Assembly: GCA_039180525.1 (NCBI GenBank)
Contig: JBCDDF010000008.1
Coordinates: 1 to 64,000, forward strand
From: Halovulum sp039180525
GTDB taxonomy: Bacteria; Pseudomonadota; Alphaproteobacteria; Rhodobacterales; Rhodobacteraceae
DNA: 64,000 nt
Direction of reading: 5' to 3'
Shown: in pieces, positions 50,379 through 59,380 of the stretch
Layout: each line of letters begins with the position of its first letter
How positions within the stretch are numbered: position 1 is the stretch's first letter
Program-made: the position numbers and the translations under genes
The notes under the pieces: generated by a model
Told to the model about the DNA's origin: nothing
What the model saw: the letters and a program-made list of their open reading frames with translations, nothing else
The model's database searches: none

Positions 50379-52290
50379 ATCCATCGCCGACTATGTTGCC
50401 GCAGCGAACAAAGGCCTAACCGATCCGGCCCTGAACCGTCAGATCGGCTCGGGGCGCGCGATCTTCGAATTGTACCATTTCGGGCTGTCGGTCTGTTCGC
50501 AAAAGGTGCGTATGACGCTGTTTGAGAAGGGCGCCCCCTTCATCAGCCACGACATCAATATCTTTCCACCCATCAACCAGAATTATCAGCCCGATTACGT
50601 GCGGCTGCGGATGCAGGGCGGCCGCGGGCGCGATTTCGTGGGCGGTTACACCGGGCGGTCCTCGACCGGGACCGAGGGGTTCGATCCTTGCGTCGTGCCG
50701 ACCCTGGTCGATCTGGATGCCGAAAAGGTCTTGGTCGACAGCCAGGCGATCTGTGCCCATATCGACGCCGCGCATCAAGGCGGGCCGGAGCTGATCCCCG
50801 CGCGTCTGAAGTCCGAGATCGCGCGCGAGATCGCCATCGTCGATACCTCGCCCCATCCCGCGATCCTTTACGGCGCGCATCCCGATGGCGACTATCGTCC
50901 CAAGATGTTGCAGCAGCAAATGCCCGGCATCCATGACAAGAAGATCATGAAGCTTATGGAGGGCCGGTCGCTGTCGGTGGGTCATCCGCGTCTGCAGGCC
51001 GCCTATGACGCCAAGATCCGCAAAGAGGCGGCGGCCAAGAAATATGTCGCCACCGATGAAATGATGCGCGGCGCCGTCCGCGAGGTGATCGCCATGATCG
51101 AGGCGCTGGACCAGCGCCTTGCGGATGGCCGCACCTGGATTTGCGGCGACGATTTCACCATGGCCGATATCCAATGGGCGATCTCGCTCTTCCGGTTTAA
51201 GTGGCTTGGCATGGCTTTTGTCTGGGACGGCGGGCACACGCTCAACGCGCGGGAACACCCCCATGTCGCCGCCTATGGCACGCGGCTTTTTCAGCGGGAG
51301 AGTTTTCTGGAGGCCATCATTCGCTGGCCGACCAACCCGCCCAACGAGTTTGTGATGGATCACTATCCGCAAGCCCCAGAGGCCGCGCCCGCCAGCGCCG
51401 CGCGGGACGACAGGCTGGGCGGCCATGGCCGCGATCTGCGGGAGGAAACGCTGACCGATGCGGTATTGGCCACGATGCGCGGGGCCGGCAACCCGCGTGC
51501 CAAGCAGGTGCTGGGTGCGTTCACCCGCCACCTGCACGCCTTTCTGGAAGAGGTTCAACCGACCGAGGAGGAATGGGAATACGGCATCGAGTTCCTCACC
51601 CGCACCGGGCATCTGTCGACCGGCGGGCGCCAGGAGTTCATTCTGCTCTCCGATGTCATGGGCGCCACCGCGCGGGTCGACATGATCAACAACCGCTTCC
51701 CCGACGGGGCGACCGAAAACTCGGTCCTTGGGCCGTTCTTCGTCGAAAATCGCCCCGCCTTCGACAATGGCGCGCAGATCTCCCCCGGCGTCAAAGGCGC
51801 GCCGATGTTTTTCAACGCGCGCGTGCTCGACACCGATGGACAGCCCATCGTCGGGGCGCGCGTGGATGTCTGGCATTCCGATGATCAGGGCCACTACGAC
51901 ATCATGATGCAGGACCAAAGCGAGCCGGTGATGCGTGGCCTGTTCCGCTCTGACGCGCATGGGCGCGTGTGGTTCAATTCGGTTCTGCCCGAAAGCTATC
52001 CGATCCCCGATGACGGCACGGTGGGCGATCTGTTGAAAGCCGCGCGGCGGTCGGTCATGCGCCCGGCCCATGTGCATGTGCGGATCGAGGCGCCAGGTTA
52101 TCGGCGGCTGACCACGATGCTGTTTCTGGATGGCGACCGCTATCTCGACAGCGATCCGGTCTTTGGCGTCAAGCAGTCCTTGGTCATGAACTTCGAAAAG
52201 AAAGAGGGCCAGCGTGCGCCCGATGGCAAGGCGGTGGCGTCGCCGGCGTATTGCGTCGACTATGATTTCGTCCTTGCGCGGGCGTCCTAG
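50359..52290 (+). CDS. Fusion: PcpC-like glutathione S-transferase + intradiol hydroxyquinol-type dioxygenase
   Basis: A continuous 643-residue protein of two enzymes. Residues about 34-335 are a GST: the active-site stretch GLSVCSQKVRM has Ser44 and Cys46, matching the Ser-x-Cys pair of the reductive dehalogenase PcpC; the cis-Pro VVPTLVDLD and VDSQAICAHID and a helical C-terminal domain follow. A linker (about 336-358, rich in Ala, Pro and Asp) leads to residues 360-643, an intradiol dioxygenase with its N-terminal helical domain (RQEFILLSDVMGATARVDMI) and a catalytic domain with iron ligands Tyr513, Tyr547, His571 and His573. Expected roles: glutathione-dependent dehalogenation or isomerisation, and cleavage of hydroxyquinol to maleylacetate. 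GGGGAGGG precedes the ATG. No internal stop or start signal separates the parts. Confidence 0.88.
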   Translation: MNDLSPKSIADYVAAANKGLTDPALNRQIGSGRAIFELYHFGLSVCSQKVRMTLFEKGAPFISHDINIFPPINQNYQPDYVRLRMQGGRGRDFVGGYTGRSSTGTEGFDPCVVPTLVDLDAEKVLVDSQAICAHIDAAHQGGPELIPARLKSEIAREIAIVDTSPHPAILYGAHPDGDYRPKMLQQQMPGIHDKKIMKLMEGRSLSVGHPRLQAAYDAKIRKEAAAKKYVATDEMMRGAVREVIAMIEALDQRLADGRTWICGDDFTMADIQWAISLFRFKWLGMAFVWDGGHTLNAREHPHVAAYGTRLFQRESFLEAIIRWPTNPPNEFVMDHYPQAPEAAPASAARDDRLGGHGRDLREETLTDAVLATMRGAGNPRAKQVLGAFTRHLHAFLEEVQPTEEEWEYGIEFLTRTGHLSTGGRQEFILLSDVMGATARVDMINNRFPDGATENSVLGPFFVENRPAFDNGAQISPGVKGAPMFFNARVLDTDGQPIVGARVDVWHSDDQGHYDIMMQDQSEPVMRGLFRSDAHGRVWFNSVLPESYPIPDDGTVGDLLKAARRSVMRPAHVHVRIEAPGYRRLTTMLFLDGDRYLDSDPVFGVKQSLVMNFEKKEGQRAPDGKAVASPAYCVDYDFVLARAS

Positions 52291-52312
52291 GAACTAGCCA
52301 GGGAGGAACCCC

Positions 52313-53965
52313 ATGTCCGGCCTCATCACAACCCTCGTCATCCTTGTCATCGTCGCGGTCGTCGTGATCGTCGTCCTGGCGCGGCTTTACCGCAAAGCCA
52401 CGCGCGAGGTCAGCCTGATCCGCACCGGCGTCGGCGGCCAGCGCGTGCTGATGGCCGGTGGTGCGTTGGCGCTGCCCTATTTCCACGAAGTGACCGAGGT
52501 GAACATGCGCACCCTGCGCATCGAAGTGGCCCGGTCGGGCGAGGCGAGCCTGATCACAAAGGACCGGCTGCGCGTCGATATCGGCGCCAGCTTCTCCGTC
52601 GCGGTCGATTCCAGCGAGGATGCGGTCGCCCGGGCCGCGCAGACGCTGGGGGACCGCACCTTCGATTCCGGCAAGGTCCGCGAGATCGTGGAGGGTAAGC
52701 TGATCGATGCGCTACGCTCGGTGGCTGCGCAGATGACGCTGGACGAATTGCACGAGGGGCGCTCGGATTTCGTACGGCAGGTGCGCGAGTTGATCGCCGA
52801 CGACTTCGCCGAGAACGGCTTGCGGGTGCAGTCGGTCTCGCTGACCACGCTGGACCAGACCCCGTTTGCATCGCTCGACGAGAACAACGCCTTCAACGCG
52901 GTCGGCATGCGTAAGCTGGCGGAGGTCATCGCGAAATCCAAGAAGGAGCGGGCCGAGATCGATGCCGATGCGGAAGTGTCCGTCAGCCTTTCGGCCATGG
53001 AAGCGACCAGGCGCAAGCTTGAGATCGAGCGCGACGAGGAACAGGCGCGTATCGCTCAGCATCAGGAAATCGAAACCCTGAAGGCCGGGCAGCAGGCCGA
53101 AATCGCGCGCCAGCGCGCCGACGCAGACCGCGAGGCGGAGGCCGCGCGCATCGCCAAGGAGCGGGCCGTGCGCGAGGCGGAAGTGGCCCGCGACCGCGCG
53201 ATCCGCGCGGCCGAGATCGCCCGCGACCTGGAAGTCCAGGCCTCGGAGATCGCCAAAGAGCAGGATCTGCAACTGAAGCAGCAGGACCGCCAGATCGCCG
53301 TTTCCGAAAAGGCCAGGGCGGAAAGTGCGGCCCGCGCGGCCGCCGACATTGCCAAGGCCGAGGCGGCCAAGGCCGAAGCTTCAATTGCGACGGCGCAGCG
53401 TCTGGCCGAAGCGCAACGCGACAAGGATCTGGCACTTTTGGCGGCCGAGGAACGCGCCGAAGCCGAGGGCGCGCGGCTGAAGATGCTGGCCAGGGCCGAG
53501 AAGGACGCGTCCGTCGACCATGCCGCGGCGCGTCTGCAGGCGGCCAAGGCGGAGGCGGATTCAGACCGCGAACGCGCCGCGGCCAAACGCGAGGCATTGC
53601 TTGCCGAAGCCGATGGCCAAAAGGCGCTGCACGAGGCCGAGAACACGCTGGATGCGCGCCTGATCGCCATGAAGGAGGAACTTGCCCGGATCGAGACGCT
53701 GCCCAAGGCGATCTCGGAACTGGTCAAGCCCGCCGAGAAGATCGAGACCATCAAGATCCATAACGTGACCGGCCTGGGCACCGGCGCGATGGGCGGGTCG
53801 GCGGGCGCCGGGGATGGCGGCAAGACCCCGGTCAATCAGGCGCTCGATTCCATTCTGGGCATGGCGGTCCAACTGCCGGCGCTGAAGTCGCTGGGCGATG
53901 AATTGGGCCTGTCGATGGGGTCGGCGATCGATCAGGTGAAGGGCGATGACGACAAGAAGACCTAA
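52313..53965 (+). CDS. Flotillin-like SPFH-domain protein
   Basis: A 550-residue membrane-associated scaffold protein (YqiK/flotillin type). An N-terminal membrane anchor (LITTLVILVIVAVVVIVVLA) is followed by an SPFH/band-7 domain (residues about 40-200, with LPYFHEVTEVNMRTLRIEV and TFDSGKVREIVEGKLIDAL). A very long coiled coil rich in Ala, Glu, Arg and Lys covers about 215-460. The C-terminal flotillin tail contains EELARIETLPKAISELVKPA and a Gly-rich stretch. Flotillins organise membrane microdomains. The usual small NfeD-like partner gene is not adjacent. It begins 22 bases after the fusion gene with a strong AGGGAGGAA site and may share its transcript, although its role looks unrelated. 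Confidence 0.9.
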   Translation: MSGLITTLVILVIVAVVVIVVLARLYRKATREVSLIRTGVGGQRVLMAGGALALPYFHEVTEVNMRTLRIEVARSGEASLITKDRLRVDIGASFSVAVDSSEDAVARAAQTLGDRTFDSGKVREIVEGKLIDALRSVAAQMTLDELHEGRSDFVRQVRELIADDFAENGLRVQSVSLTTLDQTPFASLDENNAFNAVGMRKLAEVIAKSKKERAEIDADAEVSVSLSAMEATRRKLEIERDEEQARIAQHQEIETLKAGQQAEIARQRADADREAEAARIAKERAVREAEVARDRAIRAAEIARDLEVQASEIAKEQDLQLKQQDRQIAVSEKARAESAARAAADIAKAEAAKAEASIATAQRLAEAQRDKDLALLAAEERAEAEGARLKMLARAEKDASVDHAAARLQAAKAEADSDRERAAAKREALLAEADGQKALHEAENTLDARLIAMKEELARIETLPKAISELVKPAEKIETIKIHNVTGLGTGAMGGSAGAGDGGKTPVNQALDSILGMAVQLPALKSLGDELGLSMGSAIDQVKGDDDKKT

Positions 53966-54002
53966 GCCGGCGCCGATCGCGCGCCGCGCACCGACCGAGA
54001 CC

Positions 54003-54020
54003 CCGGCCAGCAGGGGCCGG
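54003..54020. terminator. Hairpin between the convergent flotillin and RTX genes
   Basis: CCGGCC (54003-54008) pairs with GGCCGG (54015-54020) around a 6-base loop, extended by GACC/GGTC-like flanks. It sits 38 bases after the flotillin stop, between two convergent genes. There is no T-run on either side, so intrinsic termination is uncertain. Confidence 0.35.
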
Positions 54021-54126
54021 CGGTCAGCCTGGTCCGCGCCGGGCGCAACTACGCCACCGCCGGCCGGGTGCGCGTCGCCGGTTCATCGCGGCGGGTGACC
54101 GAGCGCGGTCGGCCAAAGCCTTGCGT

Positions 54127-55167
54127 TCAAAACAGAAAGACATCCGCGTCCTGCAAGGCCGCCAGGGCGGTATCCTCGATGCGGACACCATCGCCCGGCG
54201 CCCAAAGGACCAGGGTGTCGTCGCCGATCTGCTCAAACATCGGATCCGCGCCCCCGCGGATGCGGATGAAATCCTCGTTCAGGTCCAGATCGGTGATCGT
54301 GTCGACCCCGGCATGCGCGCCATTGAAGACGAACACATCCGCCCCGAACCCGCCGGTCAGGATGTCTTCGCCCTTTCCGCCGCGCAGGATGTCGTCGCCG
54401 CCACCGCCCTTCAGCCGGTCCTGGCCGGTTTGCCCCACCAGCACATCGTCGCCGTTTCCGCCCGCCAGCCGGTCGTCGCCGCGATTGCCCAGCAGCCGGT
54501 CGTCGCCGTTCGAGGACCGCACGTGATCATCGCCGCGCCCCCCGCGCGCGGTGCTGCCGGAGGACCACTGCCCGATATCCAGCCGGTCGTCGCCCGTGCC
54601 GCCGAACAGCAGCCCGTTTCCCCCGGCGACAGCCAGCATATCGTCCCCCGCGCCCCCGCGCAGCACCGCGTCGGCCCGACCGGCGGAGAGCACGTCATCT
54701 CCATCCCGGCCAAGCAACCGCACGGGCCCGTAAACCGGCGGCAATACCGCGCCGGCATCGAAAACGTCCGCACCCGATCCGCCGCGAAACACGATCCCGC
54801 CCTGGGCGGTGTCGCTCAGCGCATCCGCAGCGGCGACACGCCAGACAGCGGCGTCGTCCTGCCAGTCCGGGGTGCTGTCCAGGCGCAGCGGCGTGTCCAG
54901 CGTCAGGCGACCGATCTCCACCGCGCCGTCATCCTGTTGGCGGCTGAAGCGGATGCTATCGACCGACACGACATCCGCATCCGGACCGTCGCCATAGAGC
55001 AGGATCTCACCGTTCACCGTCGCCAGCCGCCAGACCCCCTCTTGATCGTCATACGTGGCCACACCGTCCCGCCGCGGGCCGGTCTGCAGGAACGCCGCCG
55101 CGTCGATCGGCGTCGCCACGCCCGACAGCGTGTGAAAGCCGTGATCTGTGGCGGAATAGTGCAGCAC
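54127..55167 (-). CDS. RTX/hemolysin-type calcium-binding protein
   Basis: A 346-residue protein. The first 145 residues have no recognised domain (MLHYSATDHGFHTLSG opening). From about 150 to 300 run nonapeptide RTX repeats of the GGxGxDxLx type (GRDGDDVLSAG, GGAGDDML, GGTGDDRLDIG, GNRGDDRLAGGNGDDVLVG, GGGGDDILRGGKGEDIL), which form a calcium-binding parallel beta roll. The last 60 residues (GADVFVFNGAHAGVDTITDL) resemble the C-terminal type I secretion signal region. It is probably secreted by a type I system that is not encoded in this window. Divergent from fdxE across an AT-rich 185-base gap. Confidence 0.88.
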   Translation of the reverse strand: MLHYSATDHGFHTLSGVATPIDAAAFLQTGPRRDGVATYDDQEGVWRLATVNGEILLYGDGPDADVVSVDSIRFSRQQDDGAVEIGRLTLDTPLRLDSTPDWQDDAAVWRVAAADALSDTAQGGIVFRGGSGADVFDAGAVLPPVYGPVRLLGRDGDDVLSAGRADAVLRGGAGDDMLAVAGGNGLLFGGTGDDRLDIGQWSSGSTARGGRGDDHVRSSNGDDRLLGNRGDDRLAGGNGDDVLVGQTGQDRLKGGGGDDILRGGKGEDILTGGFGADVFVFNGAHAGVDTITDLDLNEDFIRIRGGADPMFEQIGDDTLVLWAPGDGVRIEDTALAALQDADVFLF

Positions 55168-55352
55168 TTGCGAACCTCGAACCCAACAACTCGGTCCGCA
55201 AAAAATCTGCTAAAATGCGATCCAAATCAAAGCATTCATTAAGGAATGGTTAACCTCTGCCTGTCAGCCGGCTGCGCGGCGACTCAGGGTTGGAATTCGT
55301 CCTGCCGCCAGTCTATGTATCCGCGAGCAGCAGCAAGGAGCGGCCAGGCACC

Positions 55353-55676
55353 ATGGCGAAGATCACGTATATCGAGCACAATGGGACCGAGCATGTCGTC
55401 GAGGTGCGCAATGGTCTCAGCGTCATGGAGGGCGCGCGCGACAACAACATCCCCGGGATCGAGGCCGATTGCGGCGGCGCCTGCGCGTGTTCCACGTGCC
55501 ATGTCTATGTTCATCCGGACTGGGTTTCGAAACTGCCCGCGCGGGAGCCGATGGAAGAAGACATGCTGGATTTCGCGTGGGAGCCGGACCCGCAAAGGTC
55601 GCGGCTGACCTGCCAGATCAAGGTCAGCGATGATCTGGACGGCTTGGTCGTCAACATGCCGGAGCGGCAGATTTGA
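55353..55676 (+). CDS. fdxE: [2Fe-2S] ferredoxin of the FdVI (FdxE) type
   Basis: A 107-residue vertebrate-type (adrenodoxin-like) [2Fe-2S] ferredoxin close to Rhodobacter capsulatus FdVI, which is essential in that organism and may serve electron transfer in iron-sulfur biogenesis. Cluster ligands fit C-x5-C-x2-C: Cys40, Cys46 and Cys49 in ADCGGACACSTCH, and Cys87 in RLTCQIKV. The ending DGLVVNMPERQI is nearly that of FdVI. The start at 55353 (MAKITYIEHNG) fits the family; the in-frame extension to 55290 does not. Its stop overlaps the next gene's TTG start. Confidence 0.92.
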   Translation: MAKITYIEHNGTEHVVEVRNGLSVMEGARDNNIPGIEADCGGACACSTCHVYVHPDWVSKLPAREPMEEDMLDFAWEPDPQRSRLTCQIKVSDDLDGLVVNMPERQI

Positions 55677-56455
55677 ACCGGTTCATCGCCGCCGCTCTTC
55701 TGGCGCTGTCTTCCGTCATGCCCGCGGCGGCAGCGGAGTGCGTGAACCCGCCAGAGATCGGACAGGTCGTGCTGGCGCCAACCGATTGTGACGGGCTTTC
55801 GGCCGTCTACAGCGGGGAAACCCGCGCCTATCCCCATGGCGTGCTGGGCGATCGCATCGAGTATACCACGCTTTCGGTCAAGCGCGGCAGGACCACGGTC
55901 AACCTGCGACTGCCCTCGTCGCGCGTGTTCGAGGATCTGGCGCCGCGGTTGGCGGATGTCGACGGCGCGCCGGGGCCGGAGATCGTGGTGGTCGAAAGCT
56001 TCGACACCTCCGGCGCATCGCTGGTGGTCTACAAGCCGGAATTCTCTGCCGATGGCGCCCGGGTCCGCCGCTTTGCCGCGGTGCCGCCCATCGGGCAGCG
56101 GTTTCGCTGGCTCGGGCCTGTGGGCATTGCCGATTTCGACGGCGACGGTCAGAACGACATCGCTTATGTGGAAACGCCGCATCTTGGGCAGATCCTGAAG
56201 ATCGTGACGCTGCGCGAAGGTCGGCTGGAGTTGATCGCCGAGGCGCCCGGGTTTTCCAATCACCGCATTGGCGAGGCGTTCATCTCTGGCGGCGTGCGCG
56301 AGTGCGGATCGGGGCCCGAAACGGTCACTGCCAGCGGCGACTGGACCCGGGTACTGGCCGCGCGGTTGGAAGATGGGGCCATCGCGACCAATGATCTGGG
56401 TGCGTTTTCGGGCCCCGAAAGCTTCGCCGCCGTGCTCGCCTGCGACCCGCTTTAG
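55673..56455 (+). CDS. Secreted protein of unknown function with VCBS/FG-GAP-like segments
   Basis: A 260-residue protein with a clear signal peptide (NRFIAAALLALSSVMPAAAAE). The mature part has repeated beta-propeller-like segments with DVDGAPGPEIVVVES and IADFDGDGQNDIAYVET, the second being a typical calcium-binding FG-GAP/VCBS loop. Four cysteines could form disulfides (AECVNPP, TDCDGL, RECGSGP, LACDPL). The start is TTG at 55673, inside the fdxE stop codon, so translation is coupled to the ferredoxin. No specific function can be assigned; a surface-binding role is possible. Confidence 0.75.
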   Translation: MNRFIAAALLALSSVMPAAAAECVNPPEIGQVVLAPTDCDGLSAVYSGETRAYPHGVLGDRIEYTTLSVKRGRTTVNLRLPSSRVFEDLAPRLADVDGAPGPEIVVVESFDTSGASLVVYKPEFSADGARVRRFAAVPPIGQRFRWLGPVGIADFDGDGQNDIAYVETPHLGQILKIVTLREGRLELIAEAPGFSNHRIGEAFISGGVRECGSGPETVTASGDWTRVLAARLEDGAIATNDLGAFSGPESFAAVLACDPL

Positions 56456-56497
56456 GGCCCCGCCCCGCCGGCGGTGCGGGGGGAAGGGCTTGCGCGC

Positions 56498-57760
56498 TCA
56501 ACCGCGCGCCAACGCCCGCCAGCCGATATCCTGCCGGACCCGCCCCCCAGGCCAGTCGATCTGAGCGAGCGCCGCATAGGCCCGATCCCGCGCCTCCCGC
56601 AGCGACGCACCCCGCGCGGTCACGTTCAACACGCGCCCGCCGGCAGAGACGACATCGTCGCCGCGTCGGCGCGTGCCGGCGTGAAACACCTCGACGAACG
56701 GGTCTTCGGCGCTGGTCTGCCAGCCGGTGATCGTCTCGCCGGTTTCATAGGCACCCGGATAGCCCTGGGCCGCAATCACGACCGTCAGCGCGTGATCCGC
56801 CGCCCAGTTCACGTTTGCCTGCGCCAACGCGCCCCCGGCGCAGGCGAGCAGCAGATCCAGCAGTTGCGCGCCCAGGCGCAGGGCCAGCACCTGCGCCTCC
56901 GGATCGCCCAGCCGGACGTTGTATTCGACCAGCTCAGGTCCCTCCGCGCCGATCATCAGCCCGGCGTAAAGCACACCCTGATAGGGCATGCCGCGGGCCG
57001 CCATCTCGGCCAGGGTCGGGCGGATGATGCGATCCATCGCCGCCTGGATCTGGACCTCTGTCAGCACCGGCGCGGGGGAATAGGCGCCCATGCCGCCGGT
57101 GTTCGGCCCGGTGTCGCCGTCAAAGGCGCGCTTGTGATCCTGCGCGGTGCCGATGACCAGCGCCTCGGCCCCATCGCAAAGCACGAAAAGCGAGGCCTCT
57201 TCGCCCTCCAGAACCTCTTCGATCACCACCCGCGCACCGGGAGGGTCGGCGAATATCGCCGCCAGTGCCGCCTCGGCGCTGGCCAGATCCGGCGCCACGG
57301 TCACGCCCTTGCCGGCGGCCAATCCGTCGGCCTTGACCACGATGGGCGCGCCGCGCGCCCGGACATAGGCCCGAGCTTCGGCTAGATCGTCGAACACGGC
57401 CGCGGCCGCTGTCGGCGCACCGCAGGCGGCGCAGATATCCTTGGTGAACGCTTTCGAACCCTCAAGCTGCGCCGCCGCCGCGGAACAGCCCAGCGTCAGG
57501 ATCCCGGCCGCGCGCAGCGCATCGGCGACGCCGGCGACCAGCGGCGCCTCGGGCCCGACGATCGCGAAGTCGATGGCGTGGTCGCAGGCCGCCGCGACCA
57601 CGGCGTCGGGGTCGGTGGGGTCGAGATCCAGACAGTCTGCCAATTCGGCGATGCCGGCATTGCCCGGTGCGGCGAAAAGCCGGTCGCATTTCGGGTTCTG
57701 CGCCGCCGCCCAGGCCAGCGCATGTTCGCGCCCGCCGCCGCCCAGGATCAGGATGTTCAT
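56498..57760 (-). CDS. purD: Phosphoribosylamine-glycine ligase
   Basis: A 420-residue ATP-grasp enzyme for the second step of purine synthesis, joining glycine to phosphoribosylamine. It opens MNILILGGGGREHALAWAAA. Conserved parts follow: VGPEAPLVAGVADAL, GSKAFTKDICAA, VVKADGLAAGKGVTVAPDL, VIEEVLEGEEASLF, PNTGGMGAYSPAP, GLMIGAEGPELVEYNVRLGDPE (metal and ATP site) and LNVTARGASLREARDRAY. I chose ATG 57760; an ATG three codons upstream is also possible. It is divergent from xseA with 74 bases between starts. Confidence 0.96.
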   Translation of the reverse strand: MNILILGGGGREHALAWAAAQNPKCDRLFAAPGNAGIAELADCLDLDPTDPDAVVAAACDHAIDFAIVGPEAPLVAGVADALRAAGILTLGCSAAAAQLEGSKAFTKDICAACGAPTAAAAVFDDLAEARAYVRARGAPIVVKADGLAAGKGVTVAPDLASAEAALAAIFADPPGARVVIEEVLEGEEASLFVLCDGAEALVIGTAQDHKRAFDGDTGPNTGGMGAYSPAPVLTEVQIQAAMDRIIRPTLAEMAARGMPYQGVLYAGLMIGAEGPELVEYNVRLGDPEAQVLALRLGAQLLDLLLACAGGALAQANVNWAADHALTVVIAAQGYPGAYETGETITGWQTSAEDPFVEVFHAGTRRRGDDVVSAGGRVLNVTARGASLREARDRAYAALAQIDWPGGRVRQDIGWRALARG

Positions 57761-57834
57761 AGGCCGCATGTCCCCGCTTGGCGCCCGCCCGTGCGCGTTC
57801 TAAGGTGGCGGCCGCGCCATCGCAAGCGAGCCCG

Positions 57835-59376
57835 ATGTCAGATCTGATCGACGACGCCCCCGCCGGGGCCAACGCGCCGGAGTTTACCGTCTCGGAAATC
57901 TCGGGCGCGGTGAAACGCACCGTGGAGGGCGCGTTCGCCCATGTCCGTGTGCGCGGCGAACTGGGCCGCGTATCGCGGCCGAAAAGCGGGCATGTCTATC
58001 TGGATCTGAAGGACGAACGCGCGGTGCTGTCCGGGGTCATCTGGAAGGGCACCGCCCAGCGGCTGCGCACCCCGCCCGAAGAGGGGATGGAGGTGGTCGC
58101 CACCGGCCGTCTGACGACCTTTCCGGGCCAGAGCCGGTATCAGATCGTGATCGAGGATCTGGCGCCCGCGGGCGTCGGCGCGCTGATGGCGATGCTGGAC
58201 AAACGCCGCAAGGCGCTGGCGGCGGAGGGGCTGTTCGATGAGGGCCGCAAGCGCCCGCTGCCGTTTCTGCCGGAGGTCATCGGCGTCGTCACTTCGCCGT
58301 CGGGCGCGGTGATCCGCGACATCCTGCACCGGCTGCGCGATCGGTTCCCGCGCCGGGTGCTGCTGTGGCCGGTGACCGTCCAGGGCGAACGTTCGGCGGG
58401 CGAGGTCGCGGCGGCGATCCGCGGCTTCAACGCGATGCCACCGGGACTGGCGCGCCCGGATGTGCTGATCGTGGCCCGCGGCGGCGGGTCGCTGGAGGAT
58501 CTATGGGGGTTCAACGAGGAAATCGTCGTCCGGGCTGCGGCGGAAAGCGCGATCCCGCTGATTTCCGCCGTGGGGCACGAAACCGACACTACCCTGATCG
58601 ATTTTGCCGCCGACCGGCGCGCGCCGACGCCGACCGCGGCGGCGGAGATGGCGGTGCCCGTGCGGGCCGATCTGCTGGCGCATGTCGCCGGGCTGGAAGA
58701 ACGCCGCCGCCGCGCCGTGGCGCAGGCTTTGCAGGTGCGCGGGCAACGGTTGCGCGATCTGGCGCGGGCGCTGCCCCAGCCGCAGGCGCTGGTGGCCGAG
58801 CGTCAGCAGCGGCTGGACACGGTGGGCCTGCGCCTGCCGCTGGCGCTGACCGGGCGGGCACAGCGGGCGCGGCTGCAGATGTCCTCCGGCGTGGCGGGGC
58901 GGTTCGGGCCGGCGGTGCTGACCGCGCGGCTGGACCGGCAACGCGCAAGGCTGGGCGAAGCGGCGCGCGGCCTGCCGAGAGGGCTGGGGCGCCGCATTGA
59001 GACCGCGCGGGCGGCTCTGACGTCCCAACGTGTCAGCGCCGCCGCACTTTCCGGGCGGCTGGGCCAGGGCGCGGATCGGCTGGCGCGGGCGGCGACAGGT
59101 CTGGACGGCGCCGGCGGGCGCGCAATGACGGACCGGCGCCGGGCACTTGGTGCGCTGGCCCGCATGTTGCACTCGTTGGGTTACACCGAAACGCTGCGCC
59201 GCGGATTTGCGGTGGTGCGCGACGGGGGCGGCGGCCGCGTGCTGGCCGATGCCGCTCAGGCGCGCGCGGCGCCGGCGCTGGAGATCGAGTTTCGCGACGG
59301 GCGCGTGGCGCTGGGCGCGGCGCAAAAGCGTGGCAAGAAACCGGCGCAAGACGACCCGCAGGGCAGTCTTTTCTGA
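57835..59376 (+). CDS. xseA: Exodeoxyribonuclease VII large subunit
   Basis: A 513-residue nuclease subunit that degrades single-stranded DNA from both ends, with XseB. The N-terminal OB fold (EFTVSEISGAVKRTVEGAF, VRVRGELGRVSRPKSGHVYL) is followed by the catalytic domain with PLPFLPEVIGVVTSPSGAVI, DVLIVARGGGSLEDLWGFNE and SAVGHETDTTLIDFAADRRA. A long Ala/Arg-rich helical region and the ending DDPQGSLF, common in relatives, follow. It is longer than the E. coli protein through the helical part. Its stop is followed within 5 bases by a family 1 repeat. Confidence 0.95.
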   Translation: MSDLIDDAPAGANAPEFTVSEISGAVKRTVEGAFAHVRVRGELGRVSRPKSGHVYLDLKDERAVLSGVIWKGTAQRLRTPPEEGMEVVATGRLTTFPGQSRYQIVIEDLAPAGVGALMAMLDKRRKALAAEGLFDEGRKRPLPFLPEVIGVVTSPSGAVIRDILHRLRDRFPRRVLLWPVTVQGERSAGEVAAAIRGFNAMPPGLARPDVLIVARGGGSLEDLWGFNEEIVVRAAAESAIPLISAVGHETDTTLIDFAADRRAPTPTAAAEMAVPVRADLLAHVAGLEERRRRAVAQALQVRGQRLRDLARALPQPQALVAERQQRLDTVGLRLPLALTGRAQRARLQMSSGVAGRFGPAVLTARLDRQRARLGEAARGLPRGLGRRIETARAALTSQRVSAAALSGRLGQGADRLARAATGLDGAGGRAMTDRRRALGALARMLHSLGYTETLRRGFAVVRDGGGGRVLADAAQARAAPALEIEFRDGRVALGAAQKRGKKPAQDDPQGSLF

Positions 59377-59380
59377 GGCC

